A DNA stretch of 64,000 nucleotides from JANQMX01 sp965247175 (GCA_965247175.1 OZ252006.1:372001-436000); one strand, 5' to 3'; positions 8,508 to 17,647 are shown, counted from the stretch's first letter. Notes: generated by a model not told the origin, from the letters alone. A program made the numbers and translations.

Positions 8508-11500
8508 TTAGCTGCCAAGCACCCTGTTCCACCAGCCGCGGCGGCGGGGCTTGTCAGGATCGTCGTCCTGAGTTTCGGACTGCACTGACGCAGCGATAGG
8601 CGTCTCTTCGACAGGCGCGGAGGGCACAACCGCGTCTTCGTCGCGGCGTCCGTCTCCGTTGCCCGGGCCGGCAGCAGCCGGCGTCTCGATGGGCTCAGCT
8701 TGGTCGGGCCCAGTATCCGCAACGCTTGCTTCAGCTGGGCTCTCTGGTGCGGCCTCGGTCGTCTGCCCGGCGGCAGTCTCCGCGCTATCCTCGGGGGTGG
8801 CTGTCGTCTTGCGGGAGCGTCGGCGTCGCGGCTTCGGTGCCTCCTGCTCCGGCTCCGACGGACCGGCTTCCCGTTGGTCTTCGGCCTGACCATGAAGATC
8901 TTCTGCCGGAGCGGTGGTCTCCACGCTTTCGAGCGCGGGTTGCTCCTCTCCGCTCTCAGGGGCGGCGTTGGTGGCGTCCGTCGCCTCGACGGCAGCATCG
9001 TTTTCCCGCCGGTTGCGGCGCCGACCGCCGCGCTTACCGCGCCGCCGCCGTGAGCCCCTTTGCTCGTCGCCCTCTTCGGATCGTCCACTGTCTGGGCGGG
9101 TGCCAGTTGCCTCGCGCTCGCCTCGCTCTTCTCGCTCCTCCGCCGGGGCGGATCTGCTGCCCTGGCTGCCGCGCCGTCCGCGTCGGCGGCCTCGGTTGTC
9201 GTCCTGATCACTGTCTTCTTGGCGCTGTTCCCGCGACTCGATCGCTGGCGGCGCTTCGCCCTCTTCGACAACGCGAGTCAGGTTGTAGTCCGACGGCGGC
9301 AGGCTGTCATCGGCCCTGATCGTGACACCGAGTCCGAAGCGGTCCTCGACAGAGAGCAGATGGCGGCGCTTTTCGTTGAGCAGGAAGAGCGCGACCTGGG
9401 AGGGGACTTTGATCTCTGCGTGACCGTCCCCGCCCTTGATGGCCTCGTCGGTCAGGGCACGCAGGACTTGCAGGCTCGACGATTCCGGCGAGCGGATGAA
9501 GCCCGTGCCATGGCACGTCGAGCACGTCGAGGACGCCGTCTCGTAGATGCTCGGACGCATACGCTGTCGCGACATCTCGAGCAGTCCGAAGGGACTGATA
9601 CGGCCGAGCTGTATGCGCGCCCGATCGCCCTTCATGGCTTCCTTCAAGCGCCGCTCGACCTCGCGGTTGTGGCGCGGGTCTTCCATGTCGATGAAGTCGA
9701 TCACGATCAGGCCGGCAAGGTCGCGCAGGCGCAGTTGGCGGGCCACCTCGTCGGCGGCTTCGAGGTTGGTGCGCAGCGCCGTCTCCTCGATGTGCCGCTC
9801 CTTGGTCGCCCGGCCGGAGTTGACGTCGATGGAGACCAGTGCCTCAGTCGGGTGGATAACGATGTAGCCGCCCGACTTCAGCTCCACCTGCGCTTCGTGC
9901 ATGGCATCGAGCTGATCTTCGACGCCGAACTTGTGGAAGAGAGGCACCTTCTCGTCGCTGTAGAGCTTCACCTTTCGGGCGTGGCTCGGCATCAGCGTCT
10001 TCATGAAGTCCTTTGCCAGCTTGTAGCCAGCTTCGCCTTCGACCAGCACCTCCTCCATGTCACGGGCATAGAGATCGCGGATCGAGCGCTTGATCAGGTT
10101 GCCTTCCTCGTGAATGAGGGCAGGGGCGGTGGACTCGAAGGTCTTAGTCCTGATCTCGTCCCACAGGCGCATGAGATACTCATAGTCGCGGCGGATCTCC
10201 GCCTTGGTCCGCTGCGCGCCGGCGGTCCGCACGATGACCGACATGACCTCCGGGATTTCCAGCTCGGAGAGGATCTCTTTGAGCCGGCGGCGGTCTTTCG
10301 GATTGGTGATCTTGCGGCTGATCCCGCCGCCCTTACCGGAGTTCGGCATCAGCACGCAGTAGCGGCCGGCCAGCGACAGATAGCTGGTTTGTGCGGCGCC
10401 CTTGTTGCCGCGTTCTTCCTTAGTGATCTGGACCAGCAGCACCTGTCGCCGCTTGATCACTTCTTGGATTTTGTAGCGCCGCAGCAGGCTGGCGCGTCGG
10501 CGGCGAAACTCCTCGGTCTCGTCGCCGCTTAGGGTGTCGACCGAATCCTCGCTATCGAACTCTTCGACGTCGCCGTCCTCGCTCGCTGGCTCGCGTGTGG
10601 TGTTGCGTCGTCGGGAGCTGGCGTCCCGCCCAGCACTCTCGCGCTTGGAGCGGGTGCTGCGGCGCCGAGTCGAGCGACGGGTACCGGATGAGCGGGACGG
10701 CCGGCGAGATTCACCGCCGCTCCCCTCTTCAGCTGCGGCTGGCTCGCTTGCCGCTTCGAGGGCTCCCCCGTCGTCTGAATGAGCGTCGTCCGAATATGTG
10801 TCGTCTGCAGGGGCGTCGTCAGTCGGGGCTGCAAACTCGTCGGGTTCGGCCGAAACCTTGAAGTCCTCGTCGTCGATGATGGCAGGAACCGCGCTGCCAC
10901 TGCTGCTGTCGCTGCCCTCGGGCTCCTCCGGAGCCTCGTCGTCGACGTCCTCGGCGATGTCTTCGTCGCCCGCTGCCTCGGCTCCGCGATCCTCGGAGTC
11001 CGCGGTGCGGTCGTTCTCTTCGCCCTCGTGAACATCGCTTGTCTCGGGCGTCGCCGCGGCCTCCGCCGCGTCGTCTGCGGCAGTTTCGGGCTGATCGTCT
11101 GCGACCGTCTCAGCGGTTTGCTCGTCGCTGGCTTCCTCGTCAGAGGACCGCTTGGCGACCTTGGCCGTCCGGCCGCGGCTGGTCTTACCGCCGCGCCGGG
11201 TCCTGCCTTTCGACTTACCCTTGCTCGAGGCCTCTTCGTCCTCGTCCATGTCGCCGCCCAGGGCAGCTTCTTCGGCGAGCAGGGCCTGCCGATCGGCAAT
11301 CGGGATACGATAGTAATCCGGGTGAATTTCCGTAAACGGCAAGAAACCGTGCCGGTTGCCGCCGTAATCGACGAAGGCCGCCTGAAGCGATGGTTCGACC
11401 CGGCTGACTTTGGCTAAGTAAATGTTACCTTTAAGCTGTACTTTGTTGGGGTTCTCGTAATCGAACTCCTCAACGCGTCCATCTTGTACCACGACAACCC

Positions 11501-11546
11501 GGGTCTCTTCCGGGTGGCTCGCGTCGATTAACATACGTCGCGACAT
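8508..11546 (-). CDS. rne: Ribonuclease E/G family endoribonuclease with large S1 insert
   Basis: About 1012 residues. Essential endonuclease for mRNA turnover and rRNA/tRNA processing, and scaffold of the degradosome. The N-terminus MSRRMLIDASHPEETRVVV starts the split S1 domain. A low-complexity insert of about 270 residues (roughly 85-355), alternating acidic and Arg/Ser-rich, interrupts it before KIQEVIKRRQVLLVQITKEE resumes. The catalytic core shows the metal-binding aspartates in SIDVNSGRATKE and LIVIDFIDM and the zinc-link CSTCHGTG. The C-terminal 250 residues or so are Arg-rich and acidic disordered sequence, and the end reads PRRRGWWNRVLG. The start is ATG 11544-11546, chosen because the S1 domain begins there; an in-frame extension to 11609 would run through the hairpin leader. 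Confidence 0.96.
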   Translation of the reverse strand: MSRRMLIDASHPEETRVVVVQDGRVEEFDYENPNKVQLKGNIYLAKVSRVEPSLQAAFVDYGGNRHGFLPFTEIHPDYYRIPIADRQALLAEEAALGGDMDEDEEASSKGKSKGRTRRGGKTSRGRTAKVAKRSSDEEASDEQTAETVADDQPETAADDAAEAAATPETSDVHEGEENDRTADSEDRGAEAAGDEDIAEDVDDEAPEEPEGSDSSSGSAVPAIIDDEDFKVSAEPDEFAAPTDDAPADDTYSDDAHSDDGGALEAASEPAAAEEGSGGESRRPSRSSGTRRSTRRRSTRSKRESAGRDASSRRRNTTREPASEDGDVEEFDSEDSVDTLSGDETEEFRRRRASLLRRYKIQEVIKRRQVLLVQITKEERGNKGAAQTSYLSLAGRYCVLMPNSGKGGGISRKITNPKDRRRLKEILSELEIPEVMSVIVRTAGAQRTKAEIRRDYEYLMRLWDEIRTKTFESTAPALIHEEGNLIKRSIRDLYARDMEEVLVEGEAGYKLAKDFMKTLMPSHARKVKLYSDEKVPLFHKFGVEDQLDAMHEAQVELKSGGYIVIHPTEALVSIDVNSGRATKERHIEETALRTNLEAADEVARQLRLRDLAGLIVIDFIDMEDPRHNREVERRLKEAMKGDRARIQLGRISPFGLLEMSRQRMRPSIYETASSTCSTCHGTGFIRSPESSSLQVLRALTDEAIKGGDGHAEIKVPSQVALFLLNEKRRHLLSVEDRFGLGVTIRADDSLPPSDYNLTRVVEEGEAPPAIESREQRQEDSDQDDNRGRRRGRRGSQGSRSAPAEEREERGEREATGTRPDSGRSEEGDEQRGSRRRRGKRGGRRRNRRENDAAVEATDATNAAPESGEEQPALESVETTAPAEDLHGQAEDQREAGPSEPEQEAPKPRRRRSRKTTATPEDSAETAAGQTTEAAPESPAEASVADTGPDQAEPIETPAAAGPGNGDGRRDEDAVVPSAPVEETPIAASVQSETQDDDPDKPRRRGWWNRVLGS

Positions 11547-11556
11547 GAGTTTTGTA

Positions 11557-11617
11557 CTCCGCACGGCGGTACGCGGAGCTGTCCGGCTGCTGTGCCGGAC
11601 GGCGGACACGCACCGCC
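11557..11617 (-). promoter_or_regulatory. Three tandem stem-loops in the rne 5' leader
   Basis: Directly upstream of the rne start lie three consecutive inverted repeats. CTCCGC/GCGGAG spans 11557-11562 and 11573-11578. GTCCGGC/GCCGGAC spans 11581-11587 and 11594-11600. GGCGG/CCGCC spans 11601-11605 and 11613-11617. All are perfect and would form in the rne mRNA just before the ribosome-binding region. RNase E is known in enterobacteria to autoregulate through structured leader RNA; an equivalent role here is inference. Confidence 0.6.
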
Positions 11618-12135
11618 GCCTTGTTTTCTTGGTTGCGTTCTATTGCGCGGCTGACGGTCGGTTGGTGTGTCACCTGACGCTCGTCCCCTAAGGGTTATGG
11701 GGCTGCGAACCGGAGTCGCCGCCACCGCAATGGTTGTGTCGACAGCCAGGTCGGCTGCCTGGGTGGGCGCGATTGCCGCAAAGTGGGGGCTGATCGGCGC
11801 GCCTGAAACTTTTCGAGCCCGCGCAAGTGGCGCGGCGAGATCGAGAGTAACCTTCGGAATTCGGTGAAGTATCTCTTATTAACGAGGGCCAGCCTGCATT
11901 GCTGGTACTGGCGCCCAAGATCCTCCGACCGGATTGGACTCCAAAGGCTGGCGCGAGCATAGACAGAAACACTTTCCTAGACAACTTGCTTTCTTATGAG
12001 TGGGTAAGCGCGCGCAACGCCACCACGAGACTGGCCGCGAGCCGCCGATTGCTCGACGTTTCAAATGCTTGCGGCGCGCTGCTGATGCAAATATTTTGCT
12101 TTCGTCAACCGCAATCGTGGTATAGCGCGCAGCAA
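11618..12135. other. Divergent rne / amiC intergenic region
   Basis: More than 500 bases between the rne leader hairpins and amiC without a convincing gene. It should contain both divergent promoters. A TATAGC hexamer at 12121-12126 with TTGCTT at 12096-12101 is a possible but badly spaced (19 bases) promoter close to amiC. A frame open from 11899 joins amiC in phase, but its composition is unlike coding sequence and no ribosome-binding site or signal peptide supports starting there. No RNA gene was recognised. Confidence 0.4.
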
Positions 12136-13371
12136 ATGGCTCTGAACCGGCAAATTGCGAAATTAAACCCGGGCTTTGCTCGGGGAATTATTTGCGTTTT
12201 TGTGGCGGCCCTAATGTTGGCCGCCGCCGGCGCGCGTGCGGCGCCGGGCCTGGAAGTTCGTGACGTGCGTGTTGGGGAGCACAGCGACAAGACACGCTTC
12301 GTGCTCGATCTCAGCGGCGAGGCGAGCTACCGAATCTTCACCCTGGCGGACCCCTACCGCGTTGTGATCGACCTGCCGGAAGTCCGCTGGCCCGGTGAAG
12401 TGGCACAGCTGCCGGAGCGCAGCGGTGTCATCCGAGAGCTGCGCTATGGTCTCTTCACGCCGGGCACCAGCCGCGTGGTGCTCGACATCGCCGCACCGGT
12501 CGAGATCAGTAAGGTCTTTCATCTGCCGCCAGCCGAGAAGTTCGGTCATCGGCTTGTGGTCGACCTGACCGAGGTCGATCGGCAGCGCTTTATGGCGGCC
12601 CGTCCCGGCAGTGCCATTCAGTCGGCAACTCCGCTTCCTCTCCCCCAGACGGCGCTCTTGGCGCCGCGGCGGCCGCAGGACCTGCGCCCGACGGTCGTGA
12701 TCGATGCCGGCCATGGGGGCGTCGACCCGGGTGCCATCGGCGTCTCGGGCACGCACGAGAAGGACCTGGCTCTGAGCTATGCGCTCGCTCTGCGGGATGC
12801 GCTCGAGGCCAACGGGCGCTATCGCGTGGTTCTGACCCGCGACAGCGACTATTTCATTCCTCTTCGCCGACGGGTTGCCTTGGCCGAGCAGGCTGAAGGC
12901 GATCTCTTCATTTCGCTGCACGCCAACACCCACCCCTCGCGCCAGATCAAAGGCGCTTCGGTCTATACTCTTTCGGAGACAGCGTCCGACGCCGAGGCCG
13001 CGCAGCTGGCGGCCAAGGAAAACAAGGCCGATGTGATCGCCGGCGTCGACTTGAGCAATCAGAACGAGGTTGTTTCGCAAATCCTCATCGACCTCGCCCA
13101 ACGGGAATCCATGAACGTTTCCAAGTCTTTCGCCAGTGAATTGGTCGGAACGCTAGGTGAGCGGGTGACTTTGTTGCGCAATACTCATCGTTTTGCCGGA
13201 TTTGCCGTGCTCAAATCGGCAACGGTGCCCTCCGTGCTGGTCGAGATCGGCTATATGTCGCACAAGCAGGAGGAACGGCTGTTGAAGTCGCCTAAGCATC
13301 GGGCGAAGATCGTTGCCGCGATCTCGGCGGCGGTGGAGCGGCATTTTGGTCAGCAGCAGGCGCGACGCTGA
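12136..13371 (+). CDS. amiC: N-acetylmuramoyl-L-alanine amidase, AmiC type
   Basis: Periplasmic amidase that cleaves the septal peptidoglycan peptide from MurNAc during cell separation. About 411 residues: signal peptide (GIICVFVAALMLAAAGARA), an AMIN targeting domain (LEVRDVRVGEHSDKTRFVLD onward, about residues 36-140), a linker, and a C-terminal zinc-dependent Amidase_3 domain. The zinc/catalytic residues appear in VIDAGHGGVDPGAIG, THEKDLAL, FISLHANTHP and VLVEIGYMSHKQEE. ATG 12136 was chosen because it gives a correct signal peptide. It is followed at about 95 bases by mrcA on the same strand, a pairing common in alphaproteobacteria, so division-linked wall hydrolysis and synthesis genes sit together. 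Confidence 0.95.
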   Translation: MALNRQIAKLNPGFARGIICVFVAALMLAAAGARAAPGLEVRDVRVGEHSDKTRFVLDLSGEASYRIFTLADPYRVVIDLPEVRWPGEVAQLPERSGVIRELRYGLFTPGTSRVVLDIAAPVEISKVFHLPPAEKFGHRLVVDLTEVDRQRFMAARPGSAIQSATPLPLPQTALLAPRRPQDLRPTVVIDAGHGGVDPGAIGVSGTHEKDLALSYALALRDALEANGRYRVVLTRDSDYFIPLRRRVALAEQAEGDLFISLHANTHPSRQIKGASVYTLSETASDAEAAQLAAKENKADVIAGVDLSNQNEVVSQILIDLAQRESMNVSKSFASELVGTLGERVTLLRNTHRFAGFAVLKSATVPSVLVEIGYMSHKQEERLLKSPKHRAKIVAAISAAVERHFGQQQARR

Positions 13372-13466
13372 TCGGCGCGCCGCGGTAAATGGGGCAAGCG
13401 TGCCGTTGAAGGGGCTCCGGCAGAGCCGGGCGGGACGGCACCAGAACAAGATTGGAGTCGGCTAAC

Positions 13467-15950
13467 GTGCGCTTTCTGCTGCGATGTTTCGGGCTGCTTT
13501 TGGTGCTCGCACTGCTAGGCGCAGGGGGAGCTGTCGCCGTGCTCCACCATTACGGGCAGGACTTGCCGGACTACGGCCAACTCGCGGACTACGAGCCGCC
13601 GATCGTCACCCGCATACACGCGGGCGACGGGCGTCTGCTCGCCGAGTACGCCGAACAGAAGCGCGTCTTCGTTCCGGTGGATGCCATCCCCCAGCGGGTC
13701 AAGCAGGCCTTTATCTCCGCCGAGGATCAGGAGTTCTACGAGCATCCTGGCGTGGACTTCAAAGCGCTACTGCGTGCCGTCATCACCAATGTGCGCAATC
13801 TGGGCTCCAATCGGCGACCGGTCGGCGCCTCGACGATCACGCAGCAGGTCGCAAAGAATTTCCTGCTGACCAACGAGGTCTCTATCGAACGCAAGATAAA
13901 GGAGGCCATTCTCGCCTTCCGCATCGAGCAGACCTACAGCAAGGACAAGATCCTAGAGCTTTACCTCAATGAGATCTTTCTCGGTCAGCGCTCCTACGGC
14001 GTTGCCGCCGCGGCCCTGAACTACTTCAACAAGTCGCTCGACGAGTTGAACGTCGAGGAGGCCGCCTATCTCGCGGCGTTGCCGAAGGCGCCAAACAACT
14101 ACCATCCGACCCGACGCACCGAGGCTGCCGTGTCTCGTCGCAATTGGGTCATCGGCCGCATGCTGGAGGACGGGCATATAGGCCACGCCGATGCAGAGCT
14201 GGCGTCCGCAGGGCCTCTTGTCACCGCGGTCCGGGCCGAGACAGAGGTCGTGAAGGCTGATTTCTTCGCCGAGGAAGTGCGTCGCGATCTCGAGCGTATC
14301 TACGGCGAAGAGGAACTCTACGGAGGTGGGCTGTCGGTTCAAACCACCATTGACCCAACCTTGCAGCGCCATGCCGACGCCGCCCTGCGCCAAGGCTTGA
14401 TCGCCTATGACCGTCGGCACGGATGGCGCGGCCCCGTGGCACAGCTCGAAGCGACCGTTGTCGAGGCAGATTGGCAAACTGCGCTCAAGGATGTGCCGGC
14501 TCCTGCCGCGAGCGGTCCCTGGCAGCGGGCGATTGTCTTGGCGCTGAGCGCGAAGGCCGCCTCAATCGGCTTGGTGGACGGCAGCGAGGGCCGCATTCCC
14601 ATGGCGGAACTCGCCTGGGCCAGGCCGACGCTGAAGGAGCAGAAGGTCGGCGAAAAGCCGAAACGGCCCGGCGATGTGCTGGCCGTCGGCGACGTCGTTC
14701 TGGTCGAGGCGGTGAGCGAGGATGGCGACGGCAAAGCCTACGAGGCCGGAACCTTTGGCCTTCGGCAGATTCCGGCGGTCAACGGGGGTTTGATCGCGCT
14801 TGACCCCCACACCGGACGCATCCTGGCTATGAGCGGCGGCTATTCCTACGCCGCTTCGGTCTTCAACCGGGCCATTCAGGCACGCCGCCAGCCGGGCTCG
14901 GCCTTCAAGCCCTTCGTTTACCTGGCCGCGCTCGACAACGGCTATACGCCGAGCAGCATCGTCCTCGACGCGCCGATCGTCTTCGACCAGGGGCCGGGCC
15001 AGGAGAAATGGAAGCCGGCCAACTACACGAGCAAGTTCTATGGGCCGACGACGCTCCGCATCGGGCTGGAGAAGTCGCGCAATCTCATGACCGTGCGTCT
15101 TGCCCAGGCGATCGGCATGGAGAAGGTCGCCGAGTACGGTCGGCGCTTCGGCCTCTACGACAATCTCCCACAAGTCCTGTCCATGTCGCTCGGCGCCGGG
15201 GAGACCACGCTGCTGCAGGTCACGAGCGCCTACGCCATGCTGGTCAATGGCGGCAAACGGGTCGTTCCGAGCTTGATCGACCGGGTGCAAAATGCCAATG
15301 GCGAGACGATCTATCGCCACGACACGCGTGCGTGCCCCGACTGCCGGCCCGAGCGCTGGGAAGGGCAGACGATGCCGCGCCTGCCCGACACGCGGGAGCA
15401 GGTTGCCGACCCGGTCAGCGCCTATCAGACCGTTGCCATGCTGCAGGGCGTAGTTCAGCGCGGAACCGGCGTGCGCCTCGCTTCCTTGGGGCGTCCGCTT
15501 GCCGGCAAGACCGGCACCACCAACGACTATCGCGATGCTTGGTTCGTCGGTTTCTCGCCGGATCTGGCCATCGGAGTCTATGTTGGCTTCGACGATCCCA
15601 TAACCCTGGGCAAGGGTGAAGCCGGCTCCCGTGCCGCCTTGCCGATCTGGAAAGCCTTCGCCGAGAGAGCCTTCGAGGGCAAGCCGCGTACGCCGTTCCG
15701 CGTGCCGCCCGGGGTCCGCTTGGTGAAGGTCGCTCACGCAAGCGGCCAGTTGCCCCGTCCGGGTGAGGAGAAGATCATACTCGAGGCGTTTCGCGAGGGC
15801 TCACAGCCGCGCAGCACCGGAAGCCGGCAGCTTCTTCAGCCCGTGGCGCGCCAGCCTGGCATTCAGCAGGGCAGCGAAGGTGAAACGGCACCGACAACGC
15901 CCTTGGCTGTCGAGCCGACCCCGATTCCAGGTCAAAGCGGCATATACTAA
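13467..15950 (+). CDS. mrcA: Penicillin-binding protein 1A, bifunctional glycosyltransferase/transpeptidase
   Basis: Inner-membrane class A PBP of about 827 residues that polymerises and crosslinks peptidoglycan. One N-terminal membrane anchor (LLRCFGLLLVLALLGAGGA) is followed by a GT51 glycosyltransferase domain with EDQEFYEHPGVDF and GASTITQQVAKNFLL. An OB-like insert comes next, then the transpeptidase domain with SxxK in RQPGSAFKPF, SxN in EKSRNLM and KTG in AGKTGTTNDY. The start is GTG 13467, with GGAG nine bases upstream. The C-terminus is Gln/Pro/Thr-rich. Beta-lactams would be expected to acylate the serine of GSAFK. Confidence 0.96.
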   Translation: MRFLLRCFGLLLVLALLGAGGAVAVLHHYGQDLPDYGQLADYEPPIVTRIHAGDGRLLAEYAEQKRVFVPVDAIPQRVKQAFISAEDQEFYEHPGVDFKALLRAVITNVRNLGSNRRPVGASTITQQVAKNFLLTNEVSIERKIKEAILAFRIEQTYSKDKILELYLNEIFLGQRSYGVAAAALNYFNKSLDELNVEEAAYLAALPKAPNNYHPTRRTEAAVSRRNWVIGRMLEDGHIGHADAELASAGPLVTAVRAETEVVKADFFAEEVRRDLERIYGEEELYGGGLSVQTTIDPTLQRHADAALRQGLIAYDRRHGWRGPVAQLEATVVEADWQTALKDVPAPAASGPWQRAIVLALSAKAASIGLVDGSEGRIPMAELAWARPTLKEQKVGEKPKRPGDVLAVGDVVLVEAVSEDGDGKAYEAGTFGLRQIPAVNGGLIALDPHTGRILAMSGGYSYAASVFNRAIQARRQPGSAFKPFVYLAALDNGYTPSSIVLDAPIVFDQGPGQEKWKPANYTSKFYGPTTLRIGLEKSRNLMTVRLAQAIGMEKVAEYGRRFGLYDNLPQVLSMSLGAGETTLLQVTSAYAMLVNGGKRVVPSLIDRVQNANGETIYRHDTRACPDCRPERWEGQTMPRLPDTREQVADPVSAYQTVAMLQGVVQRGTGVRLASLGRPLAGKTGTTNDYRDAWFVGFSPDLAIGVYVGFDDPITLGKGEAGSRAALPIWKAFAERAFEGKPRTPFRVPPGVRLVKVAHASGQLPRPGEEKIILEAFREGSQPRSTGSRQLLQPVARQPGIQQGSEGETAPTTPLAVEPTPIPGQSGIY

Positions 15951-16037
15951 GCGGTCCCGGACGAGCCGCATGGCTTGCGACGCCAGGCACGGCACCATAC
16001 AAGTCTAAGCGCAGAATGCGTGAAAAGGAGCCGGCCC

Positions 16038-17163
16038 GTGCGCGCCGAACATCAAGCAGCCGTTGACGAGATCACTCAGTCATTGGGCCTGCTGAGGAGG
16101 TATCTTTGACCTGGAGACCTCTCAGGCGCGCCTGACAGAATTGAATGCGCAAGCGGAGGCGCCGGACCTTTGGGACGATGCCGAAAGGGCCCAGGCCTTG
16201 ATGCGCGAGCGCTCGCTGCTGGAAGAGCGGCTGCAGGGCTACGAGGCGCTGGAAAGCGGTCTCGAGGATGCCGTCACGCTGCTTGAGCTCGGGGAGGCGG
16301 AGGAAGACGCCGAGAGCATCTCAGAAGCCGAAGAGCAGCTCGAAAAGCTGAAAACGCGAGCCGGCAAGCGGGTGCTGGAATCGATGCTCTCCGGCGAGGC
16401 TGATGCCAATGACTGCTATATCGAGATCAACGCCGGTGCAGGTGGCACCGAAGCCCAGGATTGGGCTCAGATGTTGCTCCGCATGTACCTGCGTTGGGCC
16501 GAGCGGCGCGGTTTCAAGATAGAGCTTCTCGAGGAGAGCCCCGGAGAAGAAGCCGGGATCAAATCCAGCTCTCTGAAGATTTCAGGGCACAACGCCTATG
16601 GCTGGCTGAAGACCGAAAGCGGTGTTCATCGCTTGGTGCGTATCTCGCCCTTCGACAGTCAAGCCCGCCGTCACACTTCCTTCGCCAGCGTTTGGGTCTA
16701 TCCGGTGGTCGACGATGCCATTGAGGTTGAGATCCAGGACAAGGACCTGCGCGTCGACACCTATCGTGCCTCAGGGGCAGGGGGACAGCACGTCAACCGC
16801 ACCGACTCTGCGGTGCGCATTACCCATTTGCCAACCAACATTGTGGTGCAATGCCAAAACGATCGCTCGCAGCATCGCAACCGAGCAACCGCCATGGCCA
16901 TGCTGAAGGCAAGGCTCTACGAGCACGAGTTACAGAAGCGTGAGGCCGAGGCGCAAGCGGAGGCCGATTCCAAGTCGGAAATTGGTTGGGGTCATCAGAT
17001 TCGCTCCTACGTGCTGCAGCCCTACCAGATGGTGAAGGACCTGCGCACGGCGGTGGAGAAGGGCAATGCGCAGGGCGTGCTCGACGGCGATATCGATGAG
17101 TTCCTGGAGGCCGCCTTGTCGCAGCGTATTGGTGGTGCTTCCGCTTCCGAAGCGGCGCAATGA
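16038..17163 (+). CDS. prfB: Peptide chain release factor 2, made by programmed +1 frameshift
   Basis: Release factor that terminates translation at UGA and UAA. The gene begins at GTG 16038, reads 23 codons and meets an in-frame TGA at 16107-16109 in the context AGG AGG TAT CTT TGA C. A +1 slip on CTT lets translation continue from GAC at 16108 to the stop at 17161-17163, giving about 374 residues. RF2 features are the SPF stop-codon-recognition tripeptide in RISPFDSQARRHTSF and the peptidyl-hydrolysis GGQ in ASGAGGQHVNRTDSAVR. A plain annotation would miss the first 23 codons and start at 16141. It follows mrcA by about 90 bases. The frameshift provides the known autoregulation by RF2 level. 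Confidence 0.97.
16095..16110 (+). promoter_or_regulatory. prfB programmed +1 frameshift site
   Basis: AGGAGG (16095-16100), TAT, then the slippery CTT-TGA-C (16104-16110). The AGGAGG acts as an internal Shine-Dalgarno-like stimulator three bases before the slip codon, and TGA in the poor context TGAC is the slow stop. The E. coli prfB site is nearly the same. Confidence 0.95.
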
Positions 17164-17203
17164 CCGGGACCGCCAACCTGTGGGCAGTTTTGTTTTCTTT
17201 TGT

Positions 17204-17233
17204 TTGGCATTTAATCTATAAATAAAATATAAT
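17204..17233 (+). promoter_or_regulatory. Probable sigma-70 promoter of the flp pilin gene
   Basis: TTGGCA (17204-17209) and a perfect TATAAT (17228-17233) are separated by 18 bases inside the most AT-rich stretch of the window. They leave an untranslated leader of roughly 105 bases before the pilin ATG at 17346. A TTAA-N7-ATAA sequence (17211-17225), one base off a CtrA box, lies between the two hexamers, but in such AT-rich DNA this may be chance. Confidence 0.65.
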
Positions 17234-17345
17234 ACTCCTCAAATAAAAAGTCATGACGATAAACGAACGACTTGGGTGATTTACCTTTTCTCAATCTCCC
17301 TGTTGTGTAATGCGAGCATCTCGAGACTGACCAATGGAGGTTAGG

Positions 17346-17567
17346 ATGCTTGCCACCTTTAATCGACTGATCAAAGACGAAGAGGGCGCGACCGCCATCG
17401 AGTATGGCCTGATCGCCGGCCTCGTGTCTGTTGCCGCCATCACCGCTCTGGGCGCGATGGGTAACTCCCTCGATGAGATGTTCACCTTCGTTTCGAACAA
17501 GCTCAACGACGCGGTTGCCGCTGGCAGCGCCGGTGGTGGTGGTGGTGGTGGTACGCCCACGCCGTAA
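17346..17567 (+). CDS. flp: Flp/Fap-type major pilin prepilin
   Basis: A 73-residue type IVb (Flp) prepilin. A short leader ends in EEG and is cleaved before ATAIEYGLIAGLVSVAAITALG, with the conserved Glu at mature position 5 (E19 of the precursor) and Tyr next to it. After cleavage by a TadV/CpaA peptidase it polymerises into adhesive Tad pili. The ATG follows GGAGG at 17336-17340. The C-terminus ends in seven glycines encoded by a GGT repeat, then TPTP. It has its own promoter and terminator and precedes the cpaB-tadC operon. Monocistronic high-level expression of the pilin is typical of Tad loci. Confidence 0.95.
   Translation: MLATFNRLIKDEEGATAIEYGLIAGLVSVAAITALGAMGNSLDEMFTFVSNKLNDAVAAGSAGGGGGGGTPTP
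17532..17552 (+). repeat. (GGT)7 trinucleotide repeat in the pilin gene
   Basis: Seven perfect GGT units encode the glycine run near the pilin C-terminus. Slippage would change glycine number without a frameshift. Confidence 0.9.
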
Positions 17568-17647
17568 GGCTGGGTAACCACGGCTTACACTTTCTTGGGG
17601 TGGCGAGGTGGCGACTTATCGGCGCCTCGGCCTCCAAACCGAGATCG

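Noticed and set aside
9060..10532. Long plus-strand reading frame opposite rne
   Set aside because: A GC-rich antisense shadow of the RNase E core; no recognisable domain and no ribosome-binding site.
14562..15737. Minus-strand frame opposite mrcA
   Set aside because: A shadow of the transpeptidase region, without independent support.
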